A program made the translations under genes and the position numbers. This document shows, piece after piece, positions 8,812-17,011 of a DNA stretch of 64,000 bases. Source of the stretch: G963674835 sp963674835 (lineage in GTDB: Bacteria > Planctomycetota > Planctomycetia > Pirellulales > Thermoguttaceae); contig CAXXKC010000002.1 in the NCBI GenBank assembly GCA_963674835.2, forward strand, positions 1,798,001-1,862,000, given 5' to 3'. The notes under the pieces were generated by a model that did not search any database, was not told the origin of the DNA, and worked only from the letters and a program-made list of their open reading frames with translations. Within the stretch, counting starts at the first letter, position 1, and the number at the start of each line of letters is the position of its first letter.

Positions 8812-11800
8812 TCAGATGGCCATGCCGCGACGGGTTCGGTGCGTTTCTTCGGAGGCGGGCGATTCTTCGGACGGAGCGGTCCTGTCGGAAACGGCCGTGG
8901 AGATTCGGCAGGTTTCGTGCGAGCCGGACAGCACGGTCTGGTGTGCCATTCGATGCGGCTTGGGCGGGCCGTCGGGCTGGTGGGGCGATTCTTCGCCCGG
9001 CGACACCCAAGCGCCGATGCGATGGGCAAGGTGCCGCGCGTCTTCCAACATCAGGTACAAGGAGGGAATGAGCGTGAGCGTGACCGTCGTGGCAAAGGCT
9101 ACGCCGAAGCCAAGGGTGACGGCCATGGGGATGATGAACTGCGCCTGAACGCTCGTTTCGAGCATCAGCGGCGTGAGGCCCAGGAAGGTGGTGAGTGAGG
9201 TGAGGAGGATCGCTCGGAATCGGCGCACGGCGGCTGCGCGGACGGCGTCGTCGACGGAGAGTCCTTCGTGGCGGGTGTAGGTGTTGATGGCATCGATCAG
9301 CACGATGCTATCGTTAACGACCACCCCGGCCAGTGCGGCGATACCGAGGAACGAGATGATGCTGATCACGACTCCGGCGATGATGTGTCCGCCGACGGCG
9401 CCGATCATTCCGAAGGGGATAACCAGCATGATCATGACCGGTTGGACGTAGGACTTGGAGGCGATGGCCATGAGGGCATACATGGCGAAGAGCGCCACGA
9501 TGCTGGCGATGCCCAGCTCGCGGAGCACCCTGGCCTGTTCCTTCATGCCGCCTTCCCTCGTCCAGGTCAGATCGGGAAAACGCTTCATAAGCGCCGGCAT
9601 GAGACCGGCCTGTGGTTTGGTGACGTCTCTCATGATGCCTTCGGGATTGTCGAGCACGGTCCGATCGAGCTTGGCGGTGACGTCGACAACGCGTCGGCGA
9701 TCGACGCGGCGGATCATGGCGACGCCTCGGCCGTAGGCGACCTTGGCGACGGCGCCCAGGGGCACTTCGTCGCCGGCGGCCGTTCGAATTCGCATGTTGT
9801 TCAGGCCGCCGACGGAGCGCCGCTGGTCGGGCGGATAGCGTACAAAGACGCGGACCTCGTCGCGGCCACGCTGCACGCGCTGCACTTCCTCGCCGTAGAA
9901 GGCCTGGCGGACCTGGCGAGCGAGGTCGTTGGCCCGGAGCCCGAGCGCCTCGGCATCGGGGCGAATGGCGAGGGTGATTTCCTGTTTTTGCGAGCCGAGC
10001 GTATCGGAGATCTCGTGCACCCCGTCGTATCCGGCCAGTGTCTTCTTCAACTCGTCGGCCGCCTGGGCGACCACGCCGAGATCGCGGCTGGCAAAGCGGA
10101 GGTGGATATCGGGCGATTCGTCACCGACTTCGCCGGTGAAGGTGAGCTTGCGCACGCCGGGCATCACACCGACGACATCACGCCACATTTCGGCGAGGTC
10201 GTGCGAAGAGACGTTTCGCTCGCGGAGGTTCTGAAACTCGATCGAGACCTCGGCGAGGTGATTCCCGCCGGCTTGGACCTTGCCGTGCAACTGGTCGCGG
10301 GCCCGAGTGATCGGCTGACTACCCATGGCCACGAGGATGTTCTTGAACAAGGGGGGCTTATCGGGGTGGTCGTCATCCATTCGCTTGCGAAGCTCGAAGG
10401 CGGCCGCTTCGATGCGTGCGAGGACTTCCTGCGTGGCTGCGGCGTTGGTACCTTCGGGCATGTCCAGGGCGCCCGCGGCGAAATCGCCTGGAAAACGCGG
10501 GAAGAACGATCGCTGCACCCAACCACCATACACCAGCCCGGCGACCAGCACGAAGGCTCCGACGAAGAGCGACAGCGTGAGGTAGCGCCAGGTGACCGCC
10601 GCATCGAGCACGGGGCGGTAGACGCGATCGATGAACCACTGGAGTCCGGCATCGACGGCGAGTTGTGCCTTGGACAGCACAGCCACGAGGGGCCAGACCG
10701 GCAACTGGTACCAGGGCATCTTCCGCGGCTGGGTGTGGGCCAGGTGAGCGGGCAGAATGAAGAGGCCTTCGAAGAGCGAAATGAGCAGGCAGGAGATGAT
10801 GACGATGGGGATTCCACGATAAAACTTGCCATTGACGCCGGAGATGGCCAGCAGCGGCATGAAGGCAATCATCGTGGTGATCACGGCGAAGATGACTGGT
10901 GTGTAGACTTCGAGCACGCCTTTGACGGCGCCTTTTTCGCCCTCGGCACCGAGTGTTTGATGGTGGTGGACGGCCTCGGCGATGACGATGGCGTCGTCGA
11001 CGACCATTCCCAACACGAGGATAAAGGCCGCCATGGAGATGACGTTGAAGGAGACGTCCATGAGGATCATGACGGCGAAGGTCCCCACGAAGGCGACGGC
11101 CATACCCAGGGCGACCCAAAATGCGAGGCGGAACCGCATGAACAGGGTGAGCGAGAGGAAGACGAGGACAAGCCCTTGCAGGCCGTTGCGGAGCATGAGG
11201 TCCTGGCGCTCGGTGTAGAGTCGCGACATGTCGGACCAGGTGTCGAGATGAACGCCCTGCGGCAAGGTGTGGGAAGCCTTTTGGACGTATTCCTTGACGG
11301 CACGGGCGGCGCTGGTGACGTCCTGGCTCTTGGACGACATGATAGACAGGATGGCGGCCCGACGGCCGTTGAAGCGGGCCCAGAGCTCGTTCTCGTCGAA
11401 GCCATCGGAAACGGTGGCGATGTCCTTGACGAGAAGCCGGGTTCCATCGGGGCGGGCACGGACGACCATGTTCTCGAACTCGCGTCCGTGGTAGGCCTGG
11501 CTGCGGGTGCGGAGGAGGATGTCGCCGGCCCCGGCGCGGATGACGCCGGCGGGCAAGTCGAGAGACGATCGGCGGACAGCGTTGGCCACGTCGTCGAAGG
11601 TGAGGCCGTGGCGTCGCAGGCTTTCCTCGGAGACGTGGATGGCGATTTCGTAGGGGCGCATGCCGCCGAGATTGACTTGGGTGATGCCCTCCAGGGCGAG
11701 CAGGTCTTCACGGACCTCGTCGGCGAGGTGGCGCAGGGTGGGCTCGTCGACCGTATCGCCGGAGATGACCACGTTGATAACCCGCGACTTGGCGGTCAGT

Positions 11801-12189
11801 TCCTCGACGACCGGTTGCTCGGAATCGTCGGGGAAGGTGGAGATGGCGTCGACCCGGGTCTTGATCTGTTCCAAGAGCCGCGGCGTGCTGTAGCCGGTTT
11901 CGACCTCAACGGTTACGACGCCGGAGCCTTCGGTTGCGGCCGCGCTGACTTCCTTGATACCTTCGAGGTCGGCGATGGCCTCTTCGATACGGATGATGAT
12001 TCCCTCTTCGACTTCGGTGGGCGTGGCGCCCGGATAGGGGACGGTGACCACGACCCGGTCGAGACTGACCTGGGGAATCAGCTCGCGCCGAATGTTGGTG
12101 ACGGCGGCGAAACCGATCATGAAGATCATCAGCATGAAGAAGTTGGCCGCGACCCTGTTGCGCGCGCACCAAGTGAGCATTCCCTTCAT
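8812..12189 (-). CDS. RND-family efflux transporter, inner-membrane pump subunit
   Basis: The product is 1125 residues, the normal size for an AcrB/HAE-1 type proton-driven exporter. The start is ATG 12189 (KGMLTWCARNRVAANFFML, first membrane helix), 4 bases after the adaptor stop, with AAGGAG inside the adaptor's last codons, so translation is coupled. Two repeats of helix-plus-periplasmic-porter are seen; the fourth helix carries GMVVDDAIVIAEAV with the conserved aspartates of the proton relay, and a second copy reads GVVVNDSIVLIDAI. The C-terminal ~60 residues are polar and lack similarity. No outer-membrane channel gene is next to it. Substrate unknown. Confidence 0.92.
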   Translation of the reverse strand: MKGMLTWCARNRVAANFFMLMIFMIGFAAVTNIRRELIPQVSLDRVVVTVPYPGATPTEVEEGIIIRIEEAIADLEGIKEVSAAATEGSGVVTVEVETGYSTPRLLEQIKTRVDAISTFPDDSEQPVVEELTAKSRVINVVISGDTVDEPTLRHLADEVREDLLALEGITQVNLGGMRPYEIAIHVSEESLRRHGLTFDDVANAVRRSSLDLPAGVIRAGAGDILLRTRSQAYHGREFENMVVRARPDGTRLLVKDIATVSDGFDENELWARFNGRRAAILSIMSSKSQDVTSAARAVKEYVQKASHTLPQGVHLDTWSDMSRLYTERQDLMLRNGLQGLVLVFLSLTLFMRFRLAFWVALGMAVAFVGTFAVMILMDVSFNVISMAAFILVLGMVVDDAIVIAEAVHHHQTLGAEGEKGAVKGVLEVYTPVIFAVITTMIAFMPLLAISGVNGKFYRGIPIVIISCLLISLFEGLFILPAHLAHTQPRKMPWYQLPVWPLVAVLSKAQLAVDAGLQWFIDRVYRPVLDAAVTWRYLTLSLFVGAFVLVAGLVYGGWVQRSFFPRFPGDFAAGALDMPEGTNAAATQEVLARIEAAAFELRKRMDDDHPDKPPLFKNILVAMGSQPITRARDQLHGKVQAGGNHLAEVSIEFQNLRERNVSSHDLAEMWRDVVGVMPGVRKLTFTGEVGDESPDIHLRFASRDLGVVAQAADELKKTLAGYDGVHEISDTLGSQKQEITLAIRPDAEALGLRANDLARQVRQAFYGEEVQRVQRGRDEVRVFVRYPPDQRRSVGGLNNMRIRTAAGDEVPLGAVAKVAYGRGVAMIRRVDRRRVVDVTAKLDRTVLDNPEGIMRDVTKPQAGLMPALMKRFPDLTWTREGGMKEQARVLRELGIASIVALFAMYALMAIASKSYVQPVMIMLVIPFGMIGAVGGHIIAGVVISIISFLGIAALAGVVVNDSIVLIDAINTYTRHEGLSVDDAVRAAAVRRFRAILLTSLTTFLGLTPLMLETSVQAQFIIPMAVTLGFGVAFATTVTLTLIPSLYLMLEDARHLAHRIGAWVSPGEESPHQPDGPPKPHRMAHQTVLSGSHETCRISTAVSDRTAPSEESPASEETHRTRRGMAI

Positions 12190-12193
12190 GCGG

Positions 12194-13447
12194 CTACTCC
12201 TTGGCTGCCGTCCGCGCGACGACCGGCTGGACGCGGGCGGAACGGGTGTCGGCGGTTGGCGGTGCGGACGCAGGCTGCTGAACGACACGGACCGTCATGC
12301 CGGGCACCGGATCGGCCAGCCGGGTGGCGCACACTCGCTGTCCGGCCGCCAATCGGCCGCGAACGATCACGCGGTTGGACTCGCGGTGGAGCACTTCGAC
12401 CGATTCGGCAACCAACCGCTGGTCAGCGTCGATGAGGAAGAGCCGGCCGTCGCTGGTGACGCACGACTCCGGCAGGGCGACGATGCCTGACATGGTGGGC
12501 ACATCGATTGTGGCTTCGACGAACATGCCGACGGCCAGGGGCTGGCCCTGCCGGTGGGCCACTTCGCCGTAGGGTTCGTCGACGCGGGCAACGAGATAGA
12601 CCATTCGGCTGCGGGGATCGACGACCGGTTCGCTTCGCACGATCCGACCCGACCAAGTCCGTTTCTTTCCGGCGAACTCGGCCTCGAGCTGCACGACCGG
12701 GCCAGCGTCGGCGGCGAGCGTTTGGCCGAGGGCGAGCTTGAGGTAGCCGAACTGCTTATCGGTGATCGGCAAGCGGATCTCGACCGAATCGGTAGCGAAG
12801 CAAAGGGCCAGCGGTGTGCCGATAGCAACGTATTGCCCAACTTCGACCTTCTGTTCCTGCACGCAGCCGTCAAAGGGAGCGACCACGGTGGTATCGGTGA
12901 GGGCATTGGATGCGCCGTCGATCTCGGCCTGCAACCGCGAAACCTCGGACGTGGCGACGTCGCGAGTAGCCTTGGACGTATCGAAACTCGACTCGGAGAC
13001 GACGTTGCGCTCGTGCAGCACCTCGGCGCGTTCCAACTCGCGGGACGCTTCCTGCAGGCGTGCGCTGGCGGCGGCGAGCATGGCCTTCCATCGCCGCAGT
13101 TGGATCTCGTAGTCGCGCGAGTCGATCTTTACGAGGATGTCGCCTTTGCGGAAAAACCCCGTGTTCTTGACAGCATCGGACACGCTCACGACCCGACCGG
13201 CCACCTGGGCCACCAAGGTCGTCGACGTGCGGGGCATGACCTGGCCCTGACTGTGGACAACGAAGTTCACAGGCTTGGCATCGACTTGGACGACCTCGAC
13301 CGTCGGGATGTCGGGCGGCACGTCGCGGCGTGCCATCTCCGGCTTGCTGACGATCAGCCAGTAAGCACCGCCGGCGCAAAGCGCCGCGGTGACCACGGGC
13401 AGGACGGCCTTCAGAAGCTTGCCAACGATCGCCCTCCAGCGGCTCAT
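12194..13447 (-). CDS. RND efflux periplasmic adaptor (membrane fusion protein)
   Basis: The product is 417 residues with one N-terminal membrane anchor (residues ~9-30). Adaptor order is visible: a lipoyl half-motif (NFVVHSQGQVMPRTSTTLVAQ), an alpha-helical hairpin around residues 105-175, the second lipoyl half (VVAPFDGCVQEQKVEVGQYV), a beta-barrel domain and a membrane-proximal domain ending RVVQQPAS. It should bridge the RND pump to an outer-membrane channel. The pump gene follows after 4 bases. ATG 13447 has only a weak ribosome site (AAAGGGTCTCCT). An IS4-type element begins 10 bases upstream with its target duplication, so native expression signals have been displaced. Confidence 0.9.
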   Translation of the reverse strand: MSRWRAIVGKLLKAVLPVVTAALCAGGAYWLIVSKPEMARRDVPPDIPTVEVVQVDAKPVNFVVHSQGQVMPRTSTTLVAQVAGRVVSVSDAVKNTGFFRKGDILVKIDSRDYEIQLRRWKAMLAAASARLQEASRELERAEVLHERNVVSESSFDTSKATRDVATSEVSRLQAEIDGASNALTDTTVVAPFDGCVQEQKVEVGQYVAIGTPLALCFATDSVEIRLPITDKQFGYLKLALGQTLAADAGPVVQLEAEFAGKKRTWSGRIVRSEPVVDPRSRMVYLVARVDEPYGEVAHRQGQPLAVGMFVEATIDVPTMSGIVALPESCVTSDGRLFLIDADQRLVAESVEVLHRESNRVIVRGRLAAGQRVCATRLADPVPGMTVRVVQQPASAPPTADTRSARVQPVVARTAAKE

Positions 13448-13457
13448 AGGAGACCCT

Positions 13458-14902
13458 TTATTGACTCGACTTTTGCACTTTTAGGCGGCAACGGCCGCGG
13501 TGTTTTGTAGGGCATCGAGGATTTTTCGTTGATCGTGCTTGGAAACTGGTAGCGAGAAAATCGTGTAGCGGAGATTTTCGTGGCGCAAGGTCCCCAGCAT
13601 ATCGGCGAAGGAGTAGGTTGCCTTCTGAGGATACCACGGATGGTGCGGAAGATGCGCATGGCGATATCCGACGGTGGCGAACCAGAGGACGACAACGCCA
13701 TACAAGAGCATGGCCAGAGGGGCCGTGCGCTCGACACTTCGTCGCGACCAACTCGGTGGTTCTTCGAATCCCAAGTGGCCCTTGGCACTCTCAAAAGTGA
13801 CCTCGATGGTCCAGCGGAGGCTGTACCAGCCCAGGATCTCTTCGGCCGACGCTTCAGCCACGGTCGAAAAGAAGGCCTGCCGTCCCCGTTTCCCTTGGAG
13901 CGAGTCGATGGCCACGACGCGAATTGGGCGGTTAGGATGGTGAAAGGTGTGCGCTACAATATCGACCAGGCGAATCGTATCGTGGCGACCATAAAGATCG
14001 ACCGTCACACGCCGCGCACGCCCCTCCAGCAGGGTCGCAGGGGTAGGCAAACGTTCGCCTCGCTTCCGGGGCCGCCCCTTGCCAGGAAGTCGCGGAGGTG
14101 GGGGAGCATACAGCCGCGCATCCAAACGCAGGTAGCTGGTCAGTTCGCAATTGCTCGGCAGCCCGTCGCGCAACGTCCATCCGCTGTAGGCGGCATCTCC
14201 CAGCAGGTGAAACCGGCGAGTGGGATAGGATCGGCACAGCAACTGTACCAGTTGCAGGGCCAGTTCCGGACGCGTGCGGTGGACGCGACGGTGTTGGGCG
14301 GCTTTCGCCTGGTTGAGGTACAGGCGAAAGAGAATCGGCAGGCAGAAGCAGCGATCCGTCAGTTGAGGAAACCGCACGACAACTCCCAAGATGACCCAAC
14401 TATGTCCCCAACTGGTCACCGCCTTGACGTTCTTCAACAACGGGTCATGGTGCCAACCCACCCCATAGATCTTCTTGCCTCGCTTCCGCGCCAGCGTGTC
14501 ATCGACAACCAAGAAGATGGTCTTTCCCAGGAAGGGCTCCATCCAGGGCACCAGGGACAGCCCCAGCGCATCCAGCGACCAATGCGCGTGGGAGAAGAAA
14601 CGATGGAAACACGACCAGTGTTTGGGGAGTACTTGAGGAACTGCCCGAAGCATGCTCGTCACGGTTCGGTGTTGGGCCAACAGCCATCCCGCTGCAATTC
14701 GCACAAATGTTTGCCGGCTGGGGGACGTCATCTTTCCGGCCAATGCCTGCAAAATATCCAAGACTGAGGGTACGATGATCATGGCGAGTCCTCCTTGTCA
14801 GACGGTTTGTGTTTGTCCATTCAAACCATTCTGGCAGAGGCTCGCCCTTTTTCTAGAAAGCCACTACTGCTAGCACAATAAGTGCAAAAGTCGAGTTATT
14901 GA
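13458..14902 (-). mobile_element. IS4-type insertion sequence with 16-bp perfect terminal repeats and 7-bp target duplication
   Basis: The element body is 13465-14895 (1431 bp). The ends are perfect 16-bp inverted repeats, CTCGACTTTTGCACTT at 13465-13480 and its complement at 14880-14895. The 7-bp target TTATTGA is duplicated exactly (13458-13464 and 14896-14902). One transposase gene is on the minus strand. The element lies between the TetR gene and the adaptor gene, which would otherwise be about 100 bases apart. Intact ends and reading frame suggest it may still be mobile. Confidence 0.93.
13481..14782 (-). CDS. IS4-superfamily DDE transposase
   Basis: The product is 433 residues. The first catalytic aspartate lies in FLVVDDTLARKRGKKIYG (around residues 91-108) and the second in HLLGDAAYSG. 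The IS4 signature Y-x2-R-x3-E-x6-K is fully present in GWYSLRWTIEVTFESAK, supplying the third acid. The 7-bp target duplication suits an IS4 subgroup such as ISPepr1 better than IS701, which makes 4-bp duplications, although the N-terminal half also recalls IS701/DDE_5 enzymes. The frame is intact from ATG 14782 to the stop just inside the end of the element. GAGGA lies about 9 bases upstream of the start. Confidence 0.88.
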   Translation of the reverse strand: MIIVPSVLDILQALAGKMTSPSRQTFVRIAAGWLLAQHRTVTSMLRAVPQVLPKHWSCFHRFFSHAHWSLDALGLSLVPWMEPFLGKTIFLVVDDTLARKRGKKIYGVGWHHDPLLKNVKAVTSWGHSWVILGVVVRFPQLTDRCFCLPILFRLYLNQAKAAQHRRVHRTRPELALQLVQLLCRSYPTRRFHLLGDAAYSGWTLRDGLPSNCELTSYLRLDARLYAPPPPRLPGKGRPRKRGERLPTPATLLEGRARRVTVDLYGRHDTIRLVDIVAHTFHHPNRPIRVVAIDSLQGKRGRQAFFSTVAEASAEEILGWYSLRWTIEVTFESAKGHLGFEEPPSWSRRSVERTAPLAMLLYGVVVLWFATVGYRHAHLPHHPWYPQKATYSFADMLGTLRHENLRYTIFSLPVSKHDQRKILDALQNTAAVAA

Positions 14903-14916
14903 ATCTTGTATCGACG

Positions 14917-14978
14917 ATGCGCGGGGCAGGCACGTCTGCCCTAGTTCACCGGCCCCGCGTTGGCCGGTCTCCGCGCAT
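14917..14978. repeat. 62-base three-way-junction palindrome
   Basis: An outer 8-bp perfect stem (ATGCGCGG 14917-14924 with CCGCGCAT 14971-14978) encloses two 6-bp perfect stems: GGGCAG/CTGCCC (14924-14929 with 14936-14941) and CCGGCC/GGCCGG (14949-14954 with 14962-14967). It lies between the TetR stop and the IS4 element, in the old tetR-adaptor spacer. There is no U-run, so it is not a simple terminator. It could be a REP-like element or a structured leader of the pump transcript. Confidence 0.6.
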
Positions 14979-14992
14979 GTTCTGTGCAAAGT

Positions 14993-15694
14993 TCATTCGT
15001 CTTGGCTTGTCGGTAGATCGTGTTCGGAAATAGCTGCCGCCGCACCGGCGGATGTGTTCTGGAGGGCCGGCCCGGCCGCGCCGTAGGCGAGGATTTTCAG
15101 GATCTGCTCGAGGTAGTCTTCATCGAGGGCGTCGGGTCGGGGGTAGTCCGCGAATCGCTCGGCGTGAACCTGCTTGAATTGCCACCAGTGAAAGACCATC
15201 GCCACGAGAGCCGCCTCCAGGAGTTCCGGGTGGAGATCGTCGCGGAGAATGCCTTGTTGCTGTGCTTTGCGGATCTGCTCCATGATCAGGGGTCGGACTT
15301 CGTCGTCGGTAGGCCAGGGGGTCTTGTCACCTTCAAGATGCCCCCAAACCCCCAGGCGAACCAGGGTGCGGTTTTCTCGGCAGAAATGGAATAGTGCGCG
15401 CGTGGTTTGTACCAAGAACTTCGCGGGATCGTCGACGAGATTGTGTTGAGGCCGTTGGACCTCGTGGTATCGCTCGACGGCACGGCGCTTGGCGGCGATG
15501 TAGAGTGCTTCCTTGGAACCGAAGTGGTGATGGATCAACGCTTTGGAGGTTTGCGACAGGTTGGCCAGACCGCGCATGCTGGTCGCGGCGAACCCTTTGG
15601 CGGCAAAGAGCTGTTCGGCCGCGTCGAGAATGGCTGCTTGCGTGGCGACGGGATCGTGGGGGCGGGACTTGGTGGCTGTGGCCGCCGCATTCAT
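14993..15694 (-). CDS. TetR/AcrR family transcriptional regulator
   Basis: The product is 233 residues. The N-terminal DNA-binding domain spans about residues 16-66: ATQAAILDAAEQLFAAKGFA, then MRGLANLSQTSKALIHHHFG and SKEALYIAAKRR, the standard TetR helix-turn-helix. The C-terminal ligand domain is helical and rich in Trp/Phe/Leu (FHWWQFKQVHAERF). ATG 15694 has GGGGAG about 12 bases upstream. The gene lies directly upstream of the adaptor and pump on the same strand, so it most likely represses that efflux operon and is released by a transported drug-like ligand. The IS4 element now splits regulator and pump. Confidence 0.9.
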   Translation of the reverse strand: MNAAATATKSRPHDPVATQAAILDAAEQLFAAKGFAATSMRGLANLSQTSKALIHHHFGSKEALYIAAKRRAVERYHEVQRPQHNLVDDPAKFLVQTTRALFHFCRENRTLVRLGVWGHLEGDKTPWPTDDEVRPLIMEQIRKAQQQGILRDDLHPELLEAALVAMVFHWWQFKQVHAERFADYPRPDALDEDYLEQILKILAYGAAGPALQNTSAGAAAAISEHDLPTSQDE

Positions 15695-15941
15695 AGACCA
15701 TTCTCCCCAGGTTTCAGAGCAGAATCACTAACTGGCCGTCCGGTCAATACTAATTGCTCGGGCCGGGCCGTGCAAGACGGACCTTCGCGGAGGGTTTCAG
15801 GATGACCCGAAAATGTCGCCGATTCCCGGTGCGGGGGGCAATATTCCATCCCGTCCACCCAGGGGGCATGCTGAGAGGTAGGGAGAATCAACGGTGCGGG
15901 AGGATATGGCGGCAGAGACGAAAGCCCCGCTGTGCAGCGTG

Positions 15942-16661
15942 CTATGCGGAGTCGGTGGATGGGATGGGTTGGGAGGCTCTTTCGCGGAGGTATTGGTGAA
16001 GCACGCGCCAGGAGCGACTGTTGTCGGCGAGGTTGAATTCGACCTGGATCGTGCCGCCAAATTGGCGCCACCAGAGGCGGCCTTGCTCGTGCTGGATGAG
16101 GTCGAGGACGCCTCTGGCGAAGCGGAGCATGGGCGGTAGCCGGAGGACGGTCGTTTCCGGCAGCCATCCATCGAAACCGTAACGCGGCCAACTGTAGTAG
16201 CCGTTTTCGTGCAGGGAACGGCCGGCCAGGGTCTCAATCCGGCAGATGCCCAGCGCGCCGGCGATAGCCAGTTGGCGTTGGAGAATGCGGAGGCCCAGGC
16301 CGTGACTTCGCATGGTTCGGGCGTGGATGTGGAAGCCGTCGTTGACGAGCACACAGGTACCCCGGAGCGGGCGAACGAGCCAGACGCCGTGGTAGGCATG
16401 GGTACGGGGCTGATGGACTTCGACGTACAGGCCGTCGGCCAGCGTTGCCAGGAGAACGGCCGCATCGTCGGGTGCTCCGGCCAGCTCGGCGTATTCCCAG
16501 GGCTCCAGGACTCGCCCGAAGAGGCGATTGGACAGGCGTTGTACGCCACGGCGTTCGCCGACGCACCACTGGACGACGGCCTGGCTGTGGGGTAGTGGGA
16601 GCATCGCGGTCGGCAGGGCCGCGCAGGAGACAGGAAACGAACCGGCGCGTGAGGAGTCCAT
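15942..16661 (-). CDS. GNAT-like acetyltransferase-fold protein
   Basis: The product is 239 residues from ATG 16661, chosen because GCGAGGA precedes it; an earlier in-frame ATG at 16826 adds only low-complexity residues. The middle region resembles a GNAT core: a FHIHARTMRSHGLGLRILQRQ stretch (acetyl-CoA loop and helix) followed by AGALGICRIETLAG and NGYYSWPRYGFDGWLP, the typical ending 'mature but less skilled' N-acetyltransferase pattern. I cannot name a substrate. It is a single gene, flanked by the TetR regulator and trpB on the same strand but with long spacers. Confidence 0.6.
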   Translation of the reverse strand: MDSSRAGSFPVSCAALPTAMLPLPHSQAVVQWCVGERRGVQRLSNRLFGRVLEPWEYAELAGAPDDAAVLLATLADGLYVEVHQPRTHAYHGVWLVRPLRGTCVLVNDGFHIHARTMRSHGLGLRILQRQLAIAGALGICRIETLAGRSLHENGYYSWPRYGFDGWLPETTVLRLPPMLRFARGVLDLIQHEQGRLWWRQFGGTIQVEFNLADNSRSWRVLHQYLRERASQPIPSTDSA

Positions 16662-17011
16662 TGTCGGTCCTCGCAGACGTGGAGGAGTACCCCGTGGCAA
16701 TCGATCCGGGCTAAACGCGCCGGCTGGCGGATTCCAGAAGAGCAGCCAGTGACGTCCTGTTTCACCGGCCGGATTACATTCCGCATGCGCGATCAGTAGA
16801 TGCCAGGATAGTCGGCGGGGTGACAACTATATGGCACCGGCAAAACGGTGTGCGGGGAGAATGCTGGATTTCCCGTGGGAAAACGGCATTGGGCGGCGGG
16901 ATCGTGTGCCACGCGCGATTGGTTGGGCATGACGAAAAGAGGACCGCCCCGATCGGGAGACCAGGGCGGTCCAGGGTGTTCGACCCGATGTGCGTGCGAT
17001 CCAAGGGACGC
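16662..17011. other. intergenic region holding the trpB terminator
   Basis: Apart from the hairpin terminator at 16936-16972 I see no gene. The part nearer the GNAT-like gene should hold that gene's promoter. Confidence 0.4.
16936..16972 (-). terminator. intrinsic terminator of trpB
   Basis: On the minus strand a 9-bp perfect stem (GGACCGCCC at 16941-16949 with its complement at 16964-16972) is followed directly by TCTTTTC. It lies about 40 bases after the trpB stop, as expected for a Rho-independent terminator. Confidence 0.75.

Noticed and set aside
9268..12435. A 1055-residue open frame on the plus strand opposite the RND pump
   Set aside because: It is the shadow of the pump gene; high GC keeps the antisense frame open. 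Composition is Asp/Gly/His-rich and has no domain.
14917..14978. A tRNA-like cloverleaf between tetR and the IS4 element
   Set aside because: Stems lack tRNA landmarks (no anticodon loop or T-loop sequence); treated as a palindrome.
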